DNA from: DATAFT01 sp035544635 | GTDB lineage: Bacteria > Acidobacteriota > Thermoanaerobaculia > Multivoradales > Multivoraceae | Reading direction: 5' to 3' | Length of the DNA stretch: 6,604 nt | Assembly (NCBI GenBank): GCA_035544635.1 | Contig: DATKDQ010000147.1 | Coordinates: 1 to 6,604, forward strand | Shown: one piece after another, positions 1 through 6,232 of the stretch | Position numbering within the stretch: the first letter of the stretch is position 1 | How the letters are laid out: the number at the start of each line of letters is the position of its first letter | The notes under the pieces: model-generated | Seen by the model: the letters and a program-made list of their open reading frames with translations, nothing else | What the model was told of the DNA's origin: nothing | The model's database searches: none | Position numbers and translations under genes: made by a program

Positions 1-567
1 GCGGCCGAGCTCGCGCAGGAGGAGCGACGAGAGGAGAAGGACGTCGGCGCTCCCGGGCTCGAGCTCGCGCGCCCGCTCGGCCGCGGCCAGGGCTTCGCGG
101 TGCGAGCCCAGCTCGGCGAGGCTCCTCGCCACGGCGAACGCCGCGGCCGCCAGCTCGGGCGCGACCTGCTGCGCGCGGCGCGCGGCCTCGAGCGCCTCCC
201 GCGGCCGGCCGAGCCGCTGCCTCATCTCCGCGAGACCGAGCCAGGCCGGCGCGAAGCCCGGGTCGAGCTCGGTCACCCGCGCGAAGCTGCGCTCGGCCGC
301 CGCGAAGTCCTCGGCCTCGATCGCCTGGAGCGCGGCGGCGAGCGTCTGGCGCACCGGGTCCGGCGCCGGCTCCTGCGCCCAGAGGCCCGCGCCGAGGAGC
401 CAGGCCAGGGCCGCGAGCGCGATCGCCCCCCGAGCCGGGGAGCTCGACGAGACCTGGCGCCGCCCATCCCAGTCGGGAGGTGGGGGAACGGCCTGCCTGC
501 TCCCGGGAGGGGCGGAGGCGCGCTGTGCCCCTCCAAGTGGAGGATCGGCGTTCGAGAAAGCGGTCAC
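1..567 (-). CDS. TPR-repeat protein with N-terminal membrane anchor or signal (C-terminus outside window)
   Basis: The minus-strand frame is open for 189 codons from a GTG at 567-565 down to position 1, so the C-terminus is missing. Residues 1-47 are Pro/Ser/Gln-rich with no fold I recognise and end in basic residues (R36, R37, R46). Residues 48-64 form a hydrophobic segment (AIALAALAWLLGAGLWA) followed by QEPAPDP, which fits either an uncleaved inner-membrane anchor or a signal peptide with an unusually long n-region. From about residue 72 the protein is tetratricopeptide repeats: units at about 72-105, 106-139 and 140-173, and the start of a fourth. Each has the expected small/aromatic pattern and ends near LDP, VAP or LEP. 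TPRs are protein-binding scaffolds; with this anchor the repeats would lie outside the cytoplasm. No in-frame ATG precedes the hydrophobic segment, and the only nearby ATG is out of frame, so GTG is the best start although its ribosome site is weak. The gene begins 31 bases after the M20 peptidase stop, suggesting co-transcription. Partner unknown. Confidence 0.8.
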   Translation of the reverse strand, partial: MTAFSNADPPLGGAQRASAPPGSRQAVPPPPDWDGRRQVSSSSPARGAIALAALAWLLGAGLWAQEPAPDPVRQTLAAALQAIEAEDFAAAERSFARVTELDPGFAPAWLGLAEMRQRLGRPREALEAARRAQQVAPELAAAAFAVARSLAELGSHREALAAAERARELEPGSADVLLLSSLLLRELGR

Positions 568-598
568 GGCCTGGATTCTAGCCGCGCTCGGGGCGGCG

Positions 599-1873
599 TC
601 AGCGCCCCACCCCCAGACGGAGGAGCGCGAGGGCCATCACCTTCGCCGAGTCGACCATGTCCTGGATGGCGCACCATTCGTCGGGCTGGTGCGCCTGCTC
701 GAGGACCCCCGGACCGTAGGCGACGCAGCTCTCGACGCCACCGATCCGGGTGACGTGCTTGTGATCGTAGGTGCCGGGGCTCGCGACGATGGTGGCCTCG
801 TGCCCGAGCACCTCGAGGATGCCGTCCTCGAGCGCCATCACCAAGGGATCTCCGGCCGGTGTGCGGGTGGGATGCACGACCATCAGGTCCTCGACCTCGA
901 GCTTCCATCCGGCGTTCTCGACGGCGATCGCAGCCACTAGATCGAGGATCTCCTGCCGTGCGGCTTCGAAGCCCTCCTCGTAGAGGAAGCGGCGGTCGAA
1001 GATCGCCTCGGCGAGGTCGGCGACGCACGGCGTCTGGGGCGTCATCCCGGCCTGGCCGGCCGCCACCGCGTTGACGTTGATCGTGGCCCAGCGCGCCTCG
1101 TCGGGTACCACCGGCATCTCGGTGCGGCGCTTCGCGAGCGCCGGGCGGAGCTCCGTACGCACCCGCTCGAGCAGCCGGCCCAACGGGTCGACCGCGCTCG
1201 AGCCCAGAAACGGCATACTGCCGTGGGCGATCTTGCCGTGCGCTCGCACCCGGCACCAGTAGACCCCGCGGTGCCCGATGCACACGCGGTCGACGCCGAG
1301 CGGCTCGGGAATGATCACGTGATCGGTGCGCGTCGCGGAGATGCGGCCGGTCTCGGCGAGCCAGCCGACGCCCGCGAAGCCGCCGCTCTCCTCGTCGGCG
1401 GTGCCGCTCACCTCGATCGTGCCCGCGAGGCTCGCGCCCGCGCGCCGCAGGGCCTCGGCGGCGATCACCGCGGCAGCGAGGCCGGCCTTCATGTCGGCGG
1501 AGCCGCGGCCGTAGAGCCGCCCCTCCTTGGTCTCGCCGCCGAACGGATCGACCGTCCAGCCGTCGCCGGCAGGCACCACGTCGAGATGGCCGTTCAAGTG
1601 GACGAGAGGACGCTCCGCAGCGCCGCGCCGCGCGCCCAGGACGTTCCACCGCGGATGGAGCGGGTCGGGCTCGGGCTCGCTCTGGAGAAGCTCGACCGCG
1701 AAGCCGTACTCGGCGAGCCGCCGGCCGAGGAGGTCGGCGCATTCGCGATAGCGCTCGCCGGGCGGGTTCACCGTGGGCACGCGGACCAGCGAGGCGGCGA
1801 GCTCGACCAGCTCGTCGCGCGCCTCGTCCACCTCGTGGAGGACACGGTCGGAGATCGAGCCGCGCCCGCTCAC
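599..1873 (-). CDS. M20-family metallopeptidase/deacylase (ArgE/DapE/ACY1-like)
   Basis: The protein is 424 residues from the GTG at 1873-1871, the usual length for M20 enzymes, which are cytoplasmic two-zinc hydrolases that cleave amide bonds of small N-acyl amino acids or peptides. The full ligand set is visible: H96 in GHLDVVPAGD with D98 beside it, bridging D127 in GRGSADMKAG, catalytic E161 and metal-binding E162 in TADEESGG, E190 in IIPEPLG, and H395 in AHQPDEW near the C-terminus. The dimerisation-domain signature is present around H217 (AHGSMP) and D293-R295. The frame stays open upstream to 2194, but that extension overlaps the cupredoxin gene and has no family-like sequence. The GTG at 1873 has GGAG 11 bases upstream and gives a normal N-terminus leading into VRVPTVNPPGE. 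ArgE, DapE, carboxypeptidase G2-like and formyl-aminopyrimidine deformylase activities share these motifs, so the substrate cannot be named. No arginine or lysine pathway gene is adjacent. The family call is very secure; the exact start is moderately secure. Confidence 0.93.
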   Translation of the reverse strand: MSGRGSISDRVLHEVDEARDELVELAASLVRVPTVNPPGERYRECADLLGRRLAEYGFAVELLQSEPEPDPLHPRWNVLGARRGAAERPLVHLNGHLDVVPAGDGWTVDPFGGETKEGRLYGRGSADMKAGLAAAVIAAEALRRAGASLAGTIEVSGTADEESGGFAGVGWLAETGRISATRTDHVIIPEPLGVDRVCIGHRGVYWCRVRAHGKIAHGSMPFLGSSAVDPLGRLLERVRTELRPALAKRRTEMPVVPDEARWATINVNAVAAGQAGMTPQTPCVADLAEAIFDRRFLYEEGFEAARQEILDLVAAIAVENAGWKLEVEDLMVVHPTRTPAGDPLVMALEDGILEVLGHEATIVASPGTYDHKHVTRIGGVESCVAYGPGVLEQAHQPDEWCAIQDMVDSAKVMALALLRLGVGR

Positions 1874-1977
1874 GTGGCCTACCGCTCCGCGCAGGGCGAG
1901 CGCAGGCTGCCTTCGCGGTCTGGGGCGGCGTGAGCGCCGAGGATTCGCCGGAGGCGCGACGAGCGCAGCACTGGGGC

Positions 1978-2685
1978 CTACTTGGGGGAGAAGGTGAAGC
2001 TGGTAGTACCGGTGCCGTCGGCGCCCACCGTGACCTGGGCTTCCTGCTCGCCCAACCTCTCGTGCCACGCGACCAGGGTGTAGGTGCCGGCCGCGAGCCC
2101 GGGGATGGTGAAGGAGCCGTCCGGACCGGAGACCCCGAAGTGGGGGTGGTCCATGACGAAGAGGTAGGCGCTCATCCAGGGGTGGACGTCGCACTTGAAC
2201 TTGAGCGCCGGCTCGGTGACCTTGAAGGTCTTGATCCGCGGCGCCGTCCCCGCCGGCTGGCCGAGGTTGAACGGACGGTTCTTCTCGGCCAGGGCGCGCA
2301 CATTGTGCAGCGTCTGGTCGTCGTTCGTGATCTCGAGGGTCTGATCGACCAGGATCCCCTGCACCCGGGGCTCATAGAGGCAGCCGCGCTGTTCGAGCCG
2401 GATCGGCGTGGTGGGAGGCGCGTGAGTCCCCGCCGGCGGGTCCTTGACATACACGAACACGTTCGCGAGGCCCCCTTCGGCATCGACCAGGACCTCCTCG
2501 GACAGGACGGGTTTGCCGCCGTACATCTGGGCGCACTGCGGGTCCGCGTCCATTTGCAGCGGCCGGCGCTCCGGTGCCGCTCCGGCGAGCTTGACCGTGC
2601 CCCGCAGCTCCGAGGCGCCGGCGGCGGCGCCGGCGCCCAGGGCGCCAGCCAGCACCAAAGCGGTCACACGATTGCGGTTCACCAT
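1978..2685 (-). CDS. Exported cupredoxin-like / carboxypeptidase-regulatory-like domain protein
   Basis: This is a 235-residue secreted protein. Residues 1-24 are a clear signal peptide (MVNRNR, then a long Ala/Leu/Gly stretch, then AGA before Ser25), so the ATG at 2685 is preferred over an in-frame GTG at 2721 that would add 12 residues before the signal. The mature protein opens with a beta-rich segment (ELRGTVKLAG) and a conserved-looking LANVFVYVKDPP stretch. The middle carries a cupredoxin-type copper site: H127 in DQTLHNV, then C165, H168 and M171 in KCDVHPWM, the His-Cys-His-Met set of type 1 blue copper proteins. The last third (SGPDGSFTIPGLAAGTYTLVAWHE, given here only as the motif DGSF...GLAAGTY...W.E) is a carboxypeptidase-D-regulatory/transthyretin-like beta sandwich. 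C51 and C102 could form a disulfide. Members of this family are found widely in environmental Gram-negatives. I infer an electron-transfer or copper-binding role in the periplasm, but no partner oxidase or cytochrome is in the window. It is the first gene of the leftward unit. Confidence 0.87.
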   Translation of the reverse strand: MVNRNRVTALVLAGALGAGAAAGASELRGTVKLAGAAPERRPLQMDADPQCAQMYGGKPVLSEEVLVDAEGGLANVFVYVKDPPAGTHAPPTTPIRLEQRGCLYEPRVQGILVDQTLEITNDDQTLHNVRALAEKNRPFNLGQPAGTAPRIKTFKVTEPALKFKCDVHPWMSAYLFVMDHPHFGVSGPDGSFTIPGLAAGTYTLVAWHERLGEQEAQVTVGADGTGTTSFTFSPK

Positions 2686-2880
2686 GGCGCTTGCTCGAGG
2701 ATCGGTGCTGGGGCGGTGCACACCAGCGCGCGACGACCGACTCTAGCAGAGCCGCACCACTGGACGCGCGTCTCGGGCTTTCGTGTACGTTCTGAAATCC
2801 AGGGGGGCTCGAGGCTGTTATAGCGTTGGGCAGTCCCGGGTGTGAGCAACGTTGGCTAGCGGGGATCCGTCCACCTGCGC
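2686..2880. promoter_or_regulatory. Divergent intergenic region between cupredoxin and methyltransferase genes
   Basis: This 195-base stretch separates two divergently transcribed genes and must hold promoters for both. On the plus strand, 2816-2824 reads TGTTATAGC, an extended -10-like element (TGn followed by TATAGC), in a locally AT-richer patch that starts near 2779; no good -35 box lies 17-18 bases upstream. On the minus strand, the complement of 2740-2748 reads TGCTAGAGT, another weak extended -10-like element. These are sequence resemblances only. No operator palindrome, riboswitch or small gene was recognised here. Confidence 0.35.
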
Positions 2881-3600
2881 ATGGGAAAGAGGCTCAGCAG
2901 CGCGATCGCGACCGCCGCCTGCCTGGTATCGGCGGCGCTCTCCGTGGTGCCGGCCGGTGCGCAGGATCCCTTCGAAGAGCCGCGCCGGACCATGGTGGAG
3001 CAGCAGCTCCGGCGTCGCGGCATTCGCCAGAGCGAGCTCCTCCACGCCATGCAGATGGTGCCGCGGCACCTCTTCGTGCCCGAGCGGGTCCGGGGCGAGG
3101 CCTACGTCGACGAGCCCCTGCCCCTAGGACCGGGGGAGGAGGCACTGCTCCAGCCCTACATGACCGCGCGCATGATCGAGCTGCTCGAGCTGGACGGCAC
3201 CCAGAAGGTGCTCGAGGTGGGCACCGGCTCGGGCTATGACGCCGCGGTCCTCTCCAAGCTCGCCCGCGAGGTCTACACCATCGAGATCAACCGGCGCCGC
3301 GGCGAGGAAGCGCGCAAGCGGCTCCAGAGCCTCGGCTACGCCAACGTCCACGTGCGCATCGGCGACGGCAACCAGGGCTGGCCCGAGCAGGCACCGTTCG
3401 ACGCCATCATCCTCACCGCCGCCCCCGAGGAGCCGCCGCCGAAGCTGGTCGAGCAGCTCAGGGTCAACGGCAAGATGGTGGTCGCGGTCGGCGGCAGCCC
3501 GGTCCAACAGCTTTCACTCCTGGTGAAAACGCGCGACGGCCTGCAGCGGCGCAAGATCGAGCCGGTGCGCCTGGCCCCGATGAGCAGCGAGCGCGAGTAA
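2881..3600 (+). CDS. Exported protein-L-isoaspartate O-methyltransferase homologue
   Basis: The protein has 239 residues. Residues 1-27 are a signal peptide (MGKRLSS, a hydrophobic core, then PAGA before Gln28), so it is predicted to leave the cytoplasm. The rest matches the PCMT family, which transfers a methyl group from S-adenosylmethionine to isoaspartyl residues in age-damaged proteins. Visible signatures are MVPRHLFVPE (59-68), QPYMTARMIELL (91-102), the SAM-binding motif VLEVGTGSGYD (110-120), an acidic ligand E135 in YTIEI, GDGNQGW (161-167) and DAIILTAAPEEPP (174-186). Most family members have an (S/T)ISQP-like loop at the substrate site; here it reads ALLQP (88-92), lacking the conserved Ser/Thr. 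The ATG at 2881 is required for the signal peptide, although no strong ribosome site precedes it. SAM is not normally available in the periplasm, so exported members of this family are puzzling. The permease gene follows closely. The family is secure; activity as an isoaspartyl methyltransferase is less so. Confidence 0.9.
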   Translation: MGKRLSSAIATAACLVSAALSVVPAGAQDPFEEPRRTMVEQQLRRRGIRQSELLHAMQMVPRHLFVPERVRGEAYVDEPLPLGPGEEALLQPYMTARMIELLELDGTQKVLEVGTGSGYDAAVLSKLAREVYTIEINRRRGEEARKRLQSLGYANVHVRIGDGNQGWPEQAPFDAIILTAAPEEPPPKLVEQLRVNGKMVVAVGGSPVQQLSLLVKTRDGLQRRKIEPVRLAPMSSERE

Positions 3601-3623
3601 GCGGCTCGCGAAACAGGGCGATC

Positions 3624-3637
3624 GGGAGCGGACTCTG
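3624..3637 (+). promoter_or_regulatory. Ribosome-binding-like site before possible CTG start of the permease
   Basis: GGGAG at 3624-3628 is the best Shine-Dalgarno-like sequence between the methyltransferase stop and the permease. It lies 6 bases before an in-frame CTG at 3635-3637, but 30 bases before the TTG at 3659, which itself has no good site. This spacing favours the longer product, but CTG starts are rare, so the choice stays open. Confidence 0.35.
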
Positions 3638-3658
3638 CCCAGCGGTCTGCTCCGTCAT

Positions 3659-5035
3659 TTGCGGCTGCGCAGCGCCACCGCGCTGGTGGTCGCCAACATC
3701 ATCGGCGCCGGCATCTTCACCACCACCGGCTTCCAGGCCGCCGACCTCGGCCATCCCGGCTACATCTATCTGCTCTGGATCGCGGGCGGCGTGCTCGCGC
3801 TCGCCGGCGCGCTGTGCTACGCGGAGCTCGGGGCCGCGATCCCCGAAGCCGGCGCTGAGTACGTGTACCTGCGGGTCACGTACGGACCCGCGCTCGGGTT
3901 CATGTCCGCCTTCGTGTCGCTCGTCGCCGGCTTCTCGGCGCCGATCGCCGCAGCGGTCAAGAGCCTGGTGCGCTACGCGCAGCCGTTCGTGCCGGGGCTC
4001 GACCCGGGCGCCGCGCTCGGGCCGGTCCTAGTCGAGGATCTGGTGGCGATCGGCCTGGTGTGGCTGCTGGTGGCGGTCCACCTGCGTGGAAGGAAGGGCG
4101 GCTTCGCGTTCAACGACCTGATGACACTGCTCAAGGTGGCCGGCATCGTGGGAATCATCGTCGCCGCGTTCGCGGTCGGCCGCGGCGAGCTGGGGCGCAT
4201 CCTCGAGGTTTCCCCGGGCTTCGCGGAGATCGCCGCCGAGCGCCGGCTGCTGCCCGCGATGGCCACGTCGCTGGTGTTCGTCATGTTCTGCTACTCGGGC
4301 TGGAATGCCGCGGCCTACGTCGCGGCCGAGATGCGCGATCCGCAGCGCGACCTGCCGCGCTCGCTCCTCTACGGCACGCTCCTCGTCGTCGTCCTCTACC
4401 TGGGATTGAACGTCGTCTACTTCTACGGCGCCGGCGTCGAAGGCCTGGCCGGGCAGGTCGAGGTCGGGCAGATCGCGGCGCGCGAGCTGTTCGGCTCGGT
4501 GGGGACCGCGATCGTCACCGTGATCCTGTGCATCTCGATCTTCGCCTCGGCCTCGGCGATGACCATCGCGGGACCTCGCGTCTACTACGCCTTCGGCCGC
4601 GATTTCGCGCTGGCCCACGGGGGTGAGGGGAGAGGGGGGCCGCTGGGCGCGCTGGCCTCGGCCAACCCCACCACCGGCGCGCCGTCGCGGGCGCTGATGC
4701 TGCAGGGTGTGGTCACGTCGGCGGTCATCGTTTCGGGCCGGGTCGACCAGATCCAGCAGTACGCTGGCTTCACGCTGACCCTCTTCGCCAGCCTCGCGGT
4801 GTCGTGTGTGATCGTACTGCGCCTGCGCCGACCCGATCTCGAGCGTCCATTTCGCACCTGGGGCTATCCGGTGACGCCGCTTCTCTTCCTCGCCGCCTCG
4901 GCGTGGATCATGCTCTGGGCGTTTCAGGGCCGGCCGGTCGAGAGCTCGCTCTCGTTGCTGACCGTCGCCATCGGCGGCGTGGTGTTCCTGCTGCTCGCGC
5001 GGCTCGGCTCCAGGAGAGCGCAGCGCGATCGGTAG
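3659..5035 (+). CDS. APC-superfamily amino acid permease (12 TM)
   Basis: The protein is 458 residues if started at the TTG at 3659. It has twelve hydrophobic segments, at about 5-25, 35-57, 78-99, 122-140, 155-173, 198-222, 234-257, 280-304, 345-359, 368-388, 402-422 and 430-449. Family marks of amino acid-polyamine-organocation transporters are NIIGAGIF in TM1 (13-20), CYAELGAAIPEAGAEYVYL (53-71), and CYSGWNAAAYVAAEMRDP in TM6 (211-228), the unwound helices that cradle the substrate in this fold. It should import, exchange or export amino acids across the inner membrane; the substrate is not readable. The start is uncertain: the frame is open upstream to a stop at 3581-3583, with no ATG or GTG, but homologues usually carry about 10 residues before the first helix. 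A CTG at 3635 lies 6 bases after GGGAG (3624-3628) and would add eight residues (LPSGLLRH). A Gly-rich loop at 320-330 is encoded by runs of G. The gene lies 58 bases after the methyltransferase stop (34 from the CTG), so co-transcription is likely. Confidence 0.92.
   Translation: MRLRSATALVVANIIGAGIFTTTGFQAADLGHPGYIYLLWIAGGVLALAGALCYAELGAAIPEAGAEYVYLRVTYGPALGFMSAFVSLVAGFSAPIAAAVKSLVRYAQPFVPGLDPGAALGPVLVEDLVAIGLVWLLVAVHLRGRKGGFAFNDLMTLLKVAGIVGIIVAAFAVGRGELGRILEVSPGFAEIAAERRLLPAMATSLVFVMFCYSGWNAAAYVAAEMRDPQRDLPRSLLYGTLLVVVLYLGLNVVYFYGAGVEGLAGQVEVGQIAARELFGSVGTAIVTVILCISIFASASAMTIAGPRVYYAFGRDFALAHGGEGRGGPLGALASANPTTGAPSRALMLQGVVTSAVIVSGRVDQIQQYAGFTLTLFASLAVSCVIVLRLRRPDLERPFRTWGYPVTPLLFLAASAWIMLWAFQGRPVESSLSLLTVAIGGVVFLLLARLGSRRAQRDR
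4619..4647 (+). other. G-quadruplex-type sequence inside the permease gene
   Basis: Four G-runs (5, 4, 6 and 3 bases) are separated by loops TGA, AGA and CCGCT, satisfying the usual G3+N1-7 pattern on the coding strand, and hence in the mRNA. It encodes the Gly-rich loop around residues 321-330, between TM8 and TM9 of the permease. The match is seen directly; folding or function is not shown. Confidence 0.5.
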
Positions 5036-5066
5036 CGGACGCGGTCACGCGAGCAGATCGCTTGCA

Positions 5067-5093
5067 CCCGGTGGCGGCGGCCGCCGATCCGGG
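5067..5093. terminator. Possible bidirectional terminator hairpin between convergent genes
   Basis: CCCGG at 5067-5071 can pair with CCGGG at 5089-5093, enclosing a perfect 12-base palindrome CGGCGGCCGCCG at 5075-5086. The hairpin lies 31 bases after the permease stop and 18 bases beyond the radical SAM stop, where a shared terminator would be expected. There is no U-tract on either strand, so this would be an atypical terminator, or only a chance palindrome in GC-rich DNA. Confidence 0.35.
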
Positions 5094-5111
5094 GCGACTC
5101 CGGCGCAGCGG

Positions 5112-6209
5112 TCAGAAGAGAGCAATCTGAGGCCCGAGGTCCGGCCGCCGGAAGGCGGCGGTGGAGAGCTCGCGGCCGCGCCGGGTGAGCCCGGCGCGCC
5201 GGAGCGACACCTCGAAGAGTGTCGCGATCTGCTCGGCATAGCGGCCGGTCCCCCGCCCCCGGGTTCCGAACTCGGAGCGGTAGAGCTTGCCGTCGTGCAC
5301 GTCGCGCAGGCGCGCGAGCACGCGCTCGGCGCGATCGGGTCGGTGTGCCAGCAGCCACTGCTCGAATACGTCCTTGACGCCGAAGGGCAGCCGCAGCATG
5401 ACCCAGCCCACGGTTCGCGCACCGGCGCTCGCGGCGCTCTCGAGGATGTGGGGGATCTCGTGATCGGTGAGGCCCGGGATCACCGGAGCGACCATGACGC
5501 CGACCGGAACCCCCGCCGCTGCCAACCTCTCGATCGCGAGCAGGCGGCGCTTGGGAGTCGACGCGCGCGGCTCGAGCACGCGGGCGAGCTCGGGGTCGAG
5601 CGTGGGGATCGAGAGGTGGACCATGGCGGCTTGGAGCTCGGCGAGTGACGCCAGCAGATCGATGTCACGGGTGACGAGGTGGTTCTTGGTGATGACCGCG
5701 ACCGGGTTGCGCGCCTCGGCGAGAACCTCGAGGCAGCGGCGCGTGATGCGCAGGCGGCGCTCGACGGGTTGATACGGATCGGTGACGCCGGAGAGCGCGA
5801 TCGTCTGCGGCTGCCACCTGCGGCTCGCGAGCTCCTTGCGGAGGAGGTCGGGCGCGTCCTCCTTGACCAGGATCTTCGTCTCGAAGTCGAGACCGGCGGA
5901 AAAGCCCAGATACTCGTGGGTCGGGCGGGCGTAGCAGTACGAGCATCCATGAAGGCATCCGCGATACGGGTTCAGACTGAAGTCGAACCCGATGTCCGGG
6001 CTGTCGTTCGACGCCAGCGCGCTCTTCGACGAATCCCGGAGGTAGAGAGTCTCCGGATTCGAGGGGTCCTCCTCGGGATCTCGATTCTCGTCGTCGGGCT
6101 CGACGTCGAGGCGCTCGAATCGGCCGATCGGATTGATGGTGGCACCGCGGCCGCGGAGGGGGTTGGAGGCGTAGGCGTGGCGGGGTGGTGGAGGTATCTT
6201 ACGCTGCAT
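5112..6209 (-). CDS. PA0069-family radical SAM protein (SplB-like)
   Basis: The protein has 365 residues. The radical SAM cluster motif C85-x3-C89-x2-C92 lies in NPYRGCLHGCSYCYARPTHEYLG, and its surroundings (FSLNPYRGC before, AGLDFETKI after) are typical of the PA0069/Rv2578c family, distantly related to spore photoproduct lyase. Further family-like stretches are IALSGVTDPYQPVERR (about 137-152), ITKNHLVTRD (173-182), LSIPTLDPELARVLEPRAS, and GVMVAPVIPGLTD. Radical SAM enzymes use a [4Fe-4S] cluster to cleave S-adenosylmethionine and start radical chemistry; the reaction of this family is not established to my knowledge. The N-terminal 75 residues are basic then acidic (DVEPDDENRDPEEDP) and look disordered. 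The ATG at 6209 is fixed as the first possible start because TAA lies directly upstream in frame. It is convergent with the permease and shows no obvious partner gene; the only upstream neighbour in the same direction is a broken permease, 21 bases away. Confidence 0.92.
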   Translation of the reverse strand: MQRKIPPPPRHAYASNPLRGRGATINPIGRFERLDVEPDDENRDPEEDPSNPETLYLRDSSKSALASNDSPDIGFDFSLNPYRGCLHGCSYCYARPTHEYLGFSAGLDFETKILVKEDAPDLLRKELASRRWQPQTIALSGVTDPYQPVERRLRITRRCLEVLAEARNPVAVITKNHLVTRDIDLLASLAELQAAMVHLSIPTLDPELARVLEPRASTPKRRLLAIERLAAAGVPVGVMVAPVIPGLTDHEIPHILESAASAGARTVGWVMLRLPFGVKDVFEQWLLAHRPDRAERVLARLRDVHDGKLYRSEFGTRGRGTGRYAEQIATLFEVSLRRAGLTRRGRELSTAAFRRPDLGPQIALF

Positions 6210-6232
6210 TTACGCCATTCTAGACGCTCCTC
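6207..6232 (-). promoter_or_regulatory. Strong Shine-Dalgarno serving a 2-codon mini-ORF just before the radical SAM start
   Basis: Reading the minus strand, GAGGAG (6232-6227) is followed after 8 bases by ATG GCG TAA (6218-6210), and then immediately by the ATG of the radical SAM gene (6209-6207), all in one frame. The Shine-Dalgarno is ideally spaced for the mini-ORF and 17 bases from the gene's own ATG, which has no other site. This points to start-stop reinitiation, or to an older, longer start cut by a new stop codon. The bases are seen; the mechanism is inferred. The Shine-Dalgarno overlaps the stop codon of the upstream permease remnant. Confidence 0.5.

Noticed and set aside
100..753. 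Plus-strand 217-codon frame opposite the TPR gene.
   Set aside because: Its composition is dominated by Arg, Gly, Pro and Ala, and it crosses the end of one real gene and the beginning of another. The opposite strand has clear TPR repeats.
1874..1977. Possible terminator or promoter in the gap between the cupredoxin and M20 genes.
   Set aside because: Only short GC-rich direct repeats (such as CGCCG copies near 1936-1950) were found, with no stable hairpin plus T-run and no clear -10/-35 pair.
1874..2194. Upstream extension of the M20 peptidase frame (107 more codons).
   Set aside because: It runs through the 3' end of the cupredoxin gene in another frame, is Arg/Pro/His-rich, and lacks family similarity. 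The GTG at 1873 with GGAG upstream gives the normal family length.
2741..2751. Short inverted repeat CTCT-AGC-AGAG in the divergent intergenic region as an operator.
   Set aside because: Four-base arms with a three-base spacer are expected by chance, and there is no second copy.
1223..2823. Long plus-strand open frames opposite the M20 and cupredoxin genes (236 and 297 codons).
   Set aside because: They are antisense shadows typical of GC-rich DNA, rich in Arg/Ala/Gly/His, with no recognisable motifs. The minus-strand products have complete catalytic or copper-binding signatures.
4028..4626. Frames of 188-196 codons on both strands inside the permease gene.
   Set aside because: They are highly charged, low-complexity shadows. 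The permease frame has twelve continuous hydrophobic segments and family motifs across the same bases.
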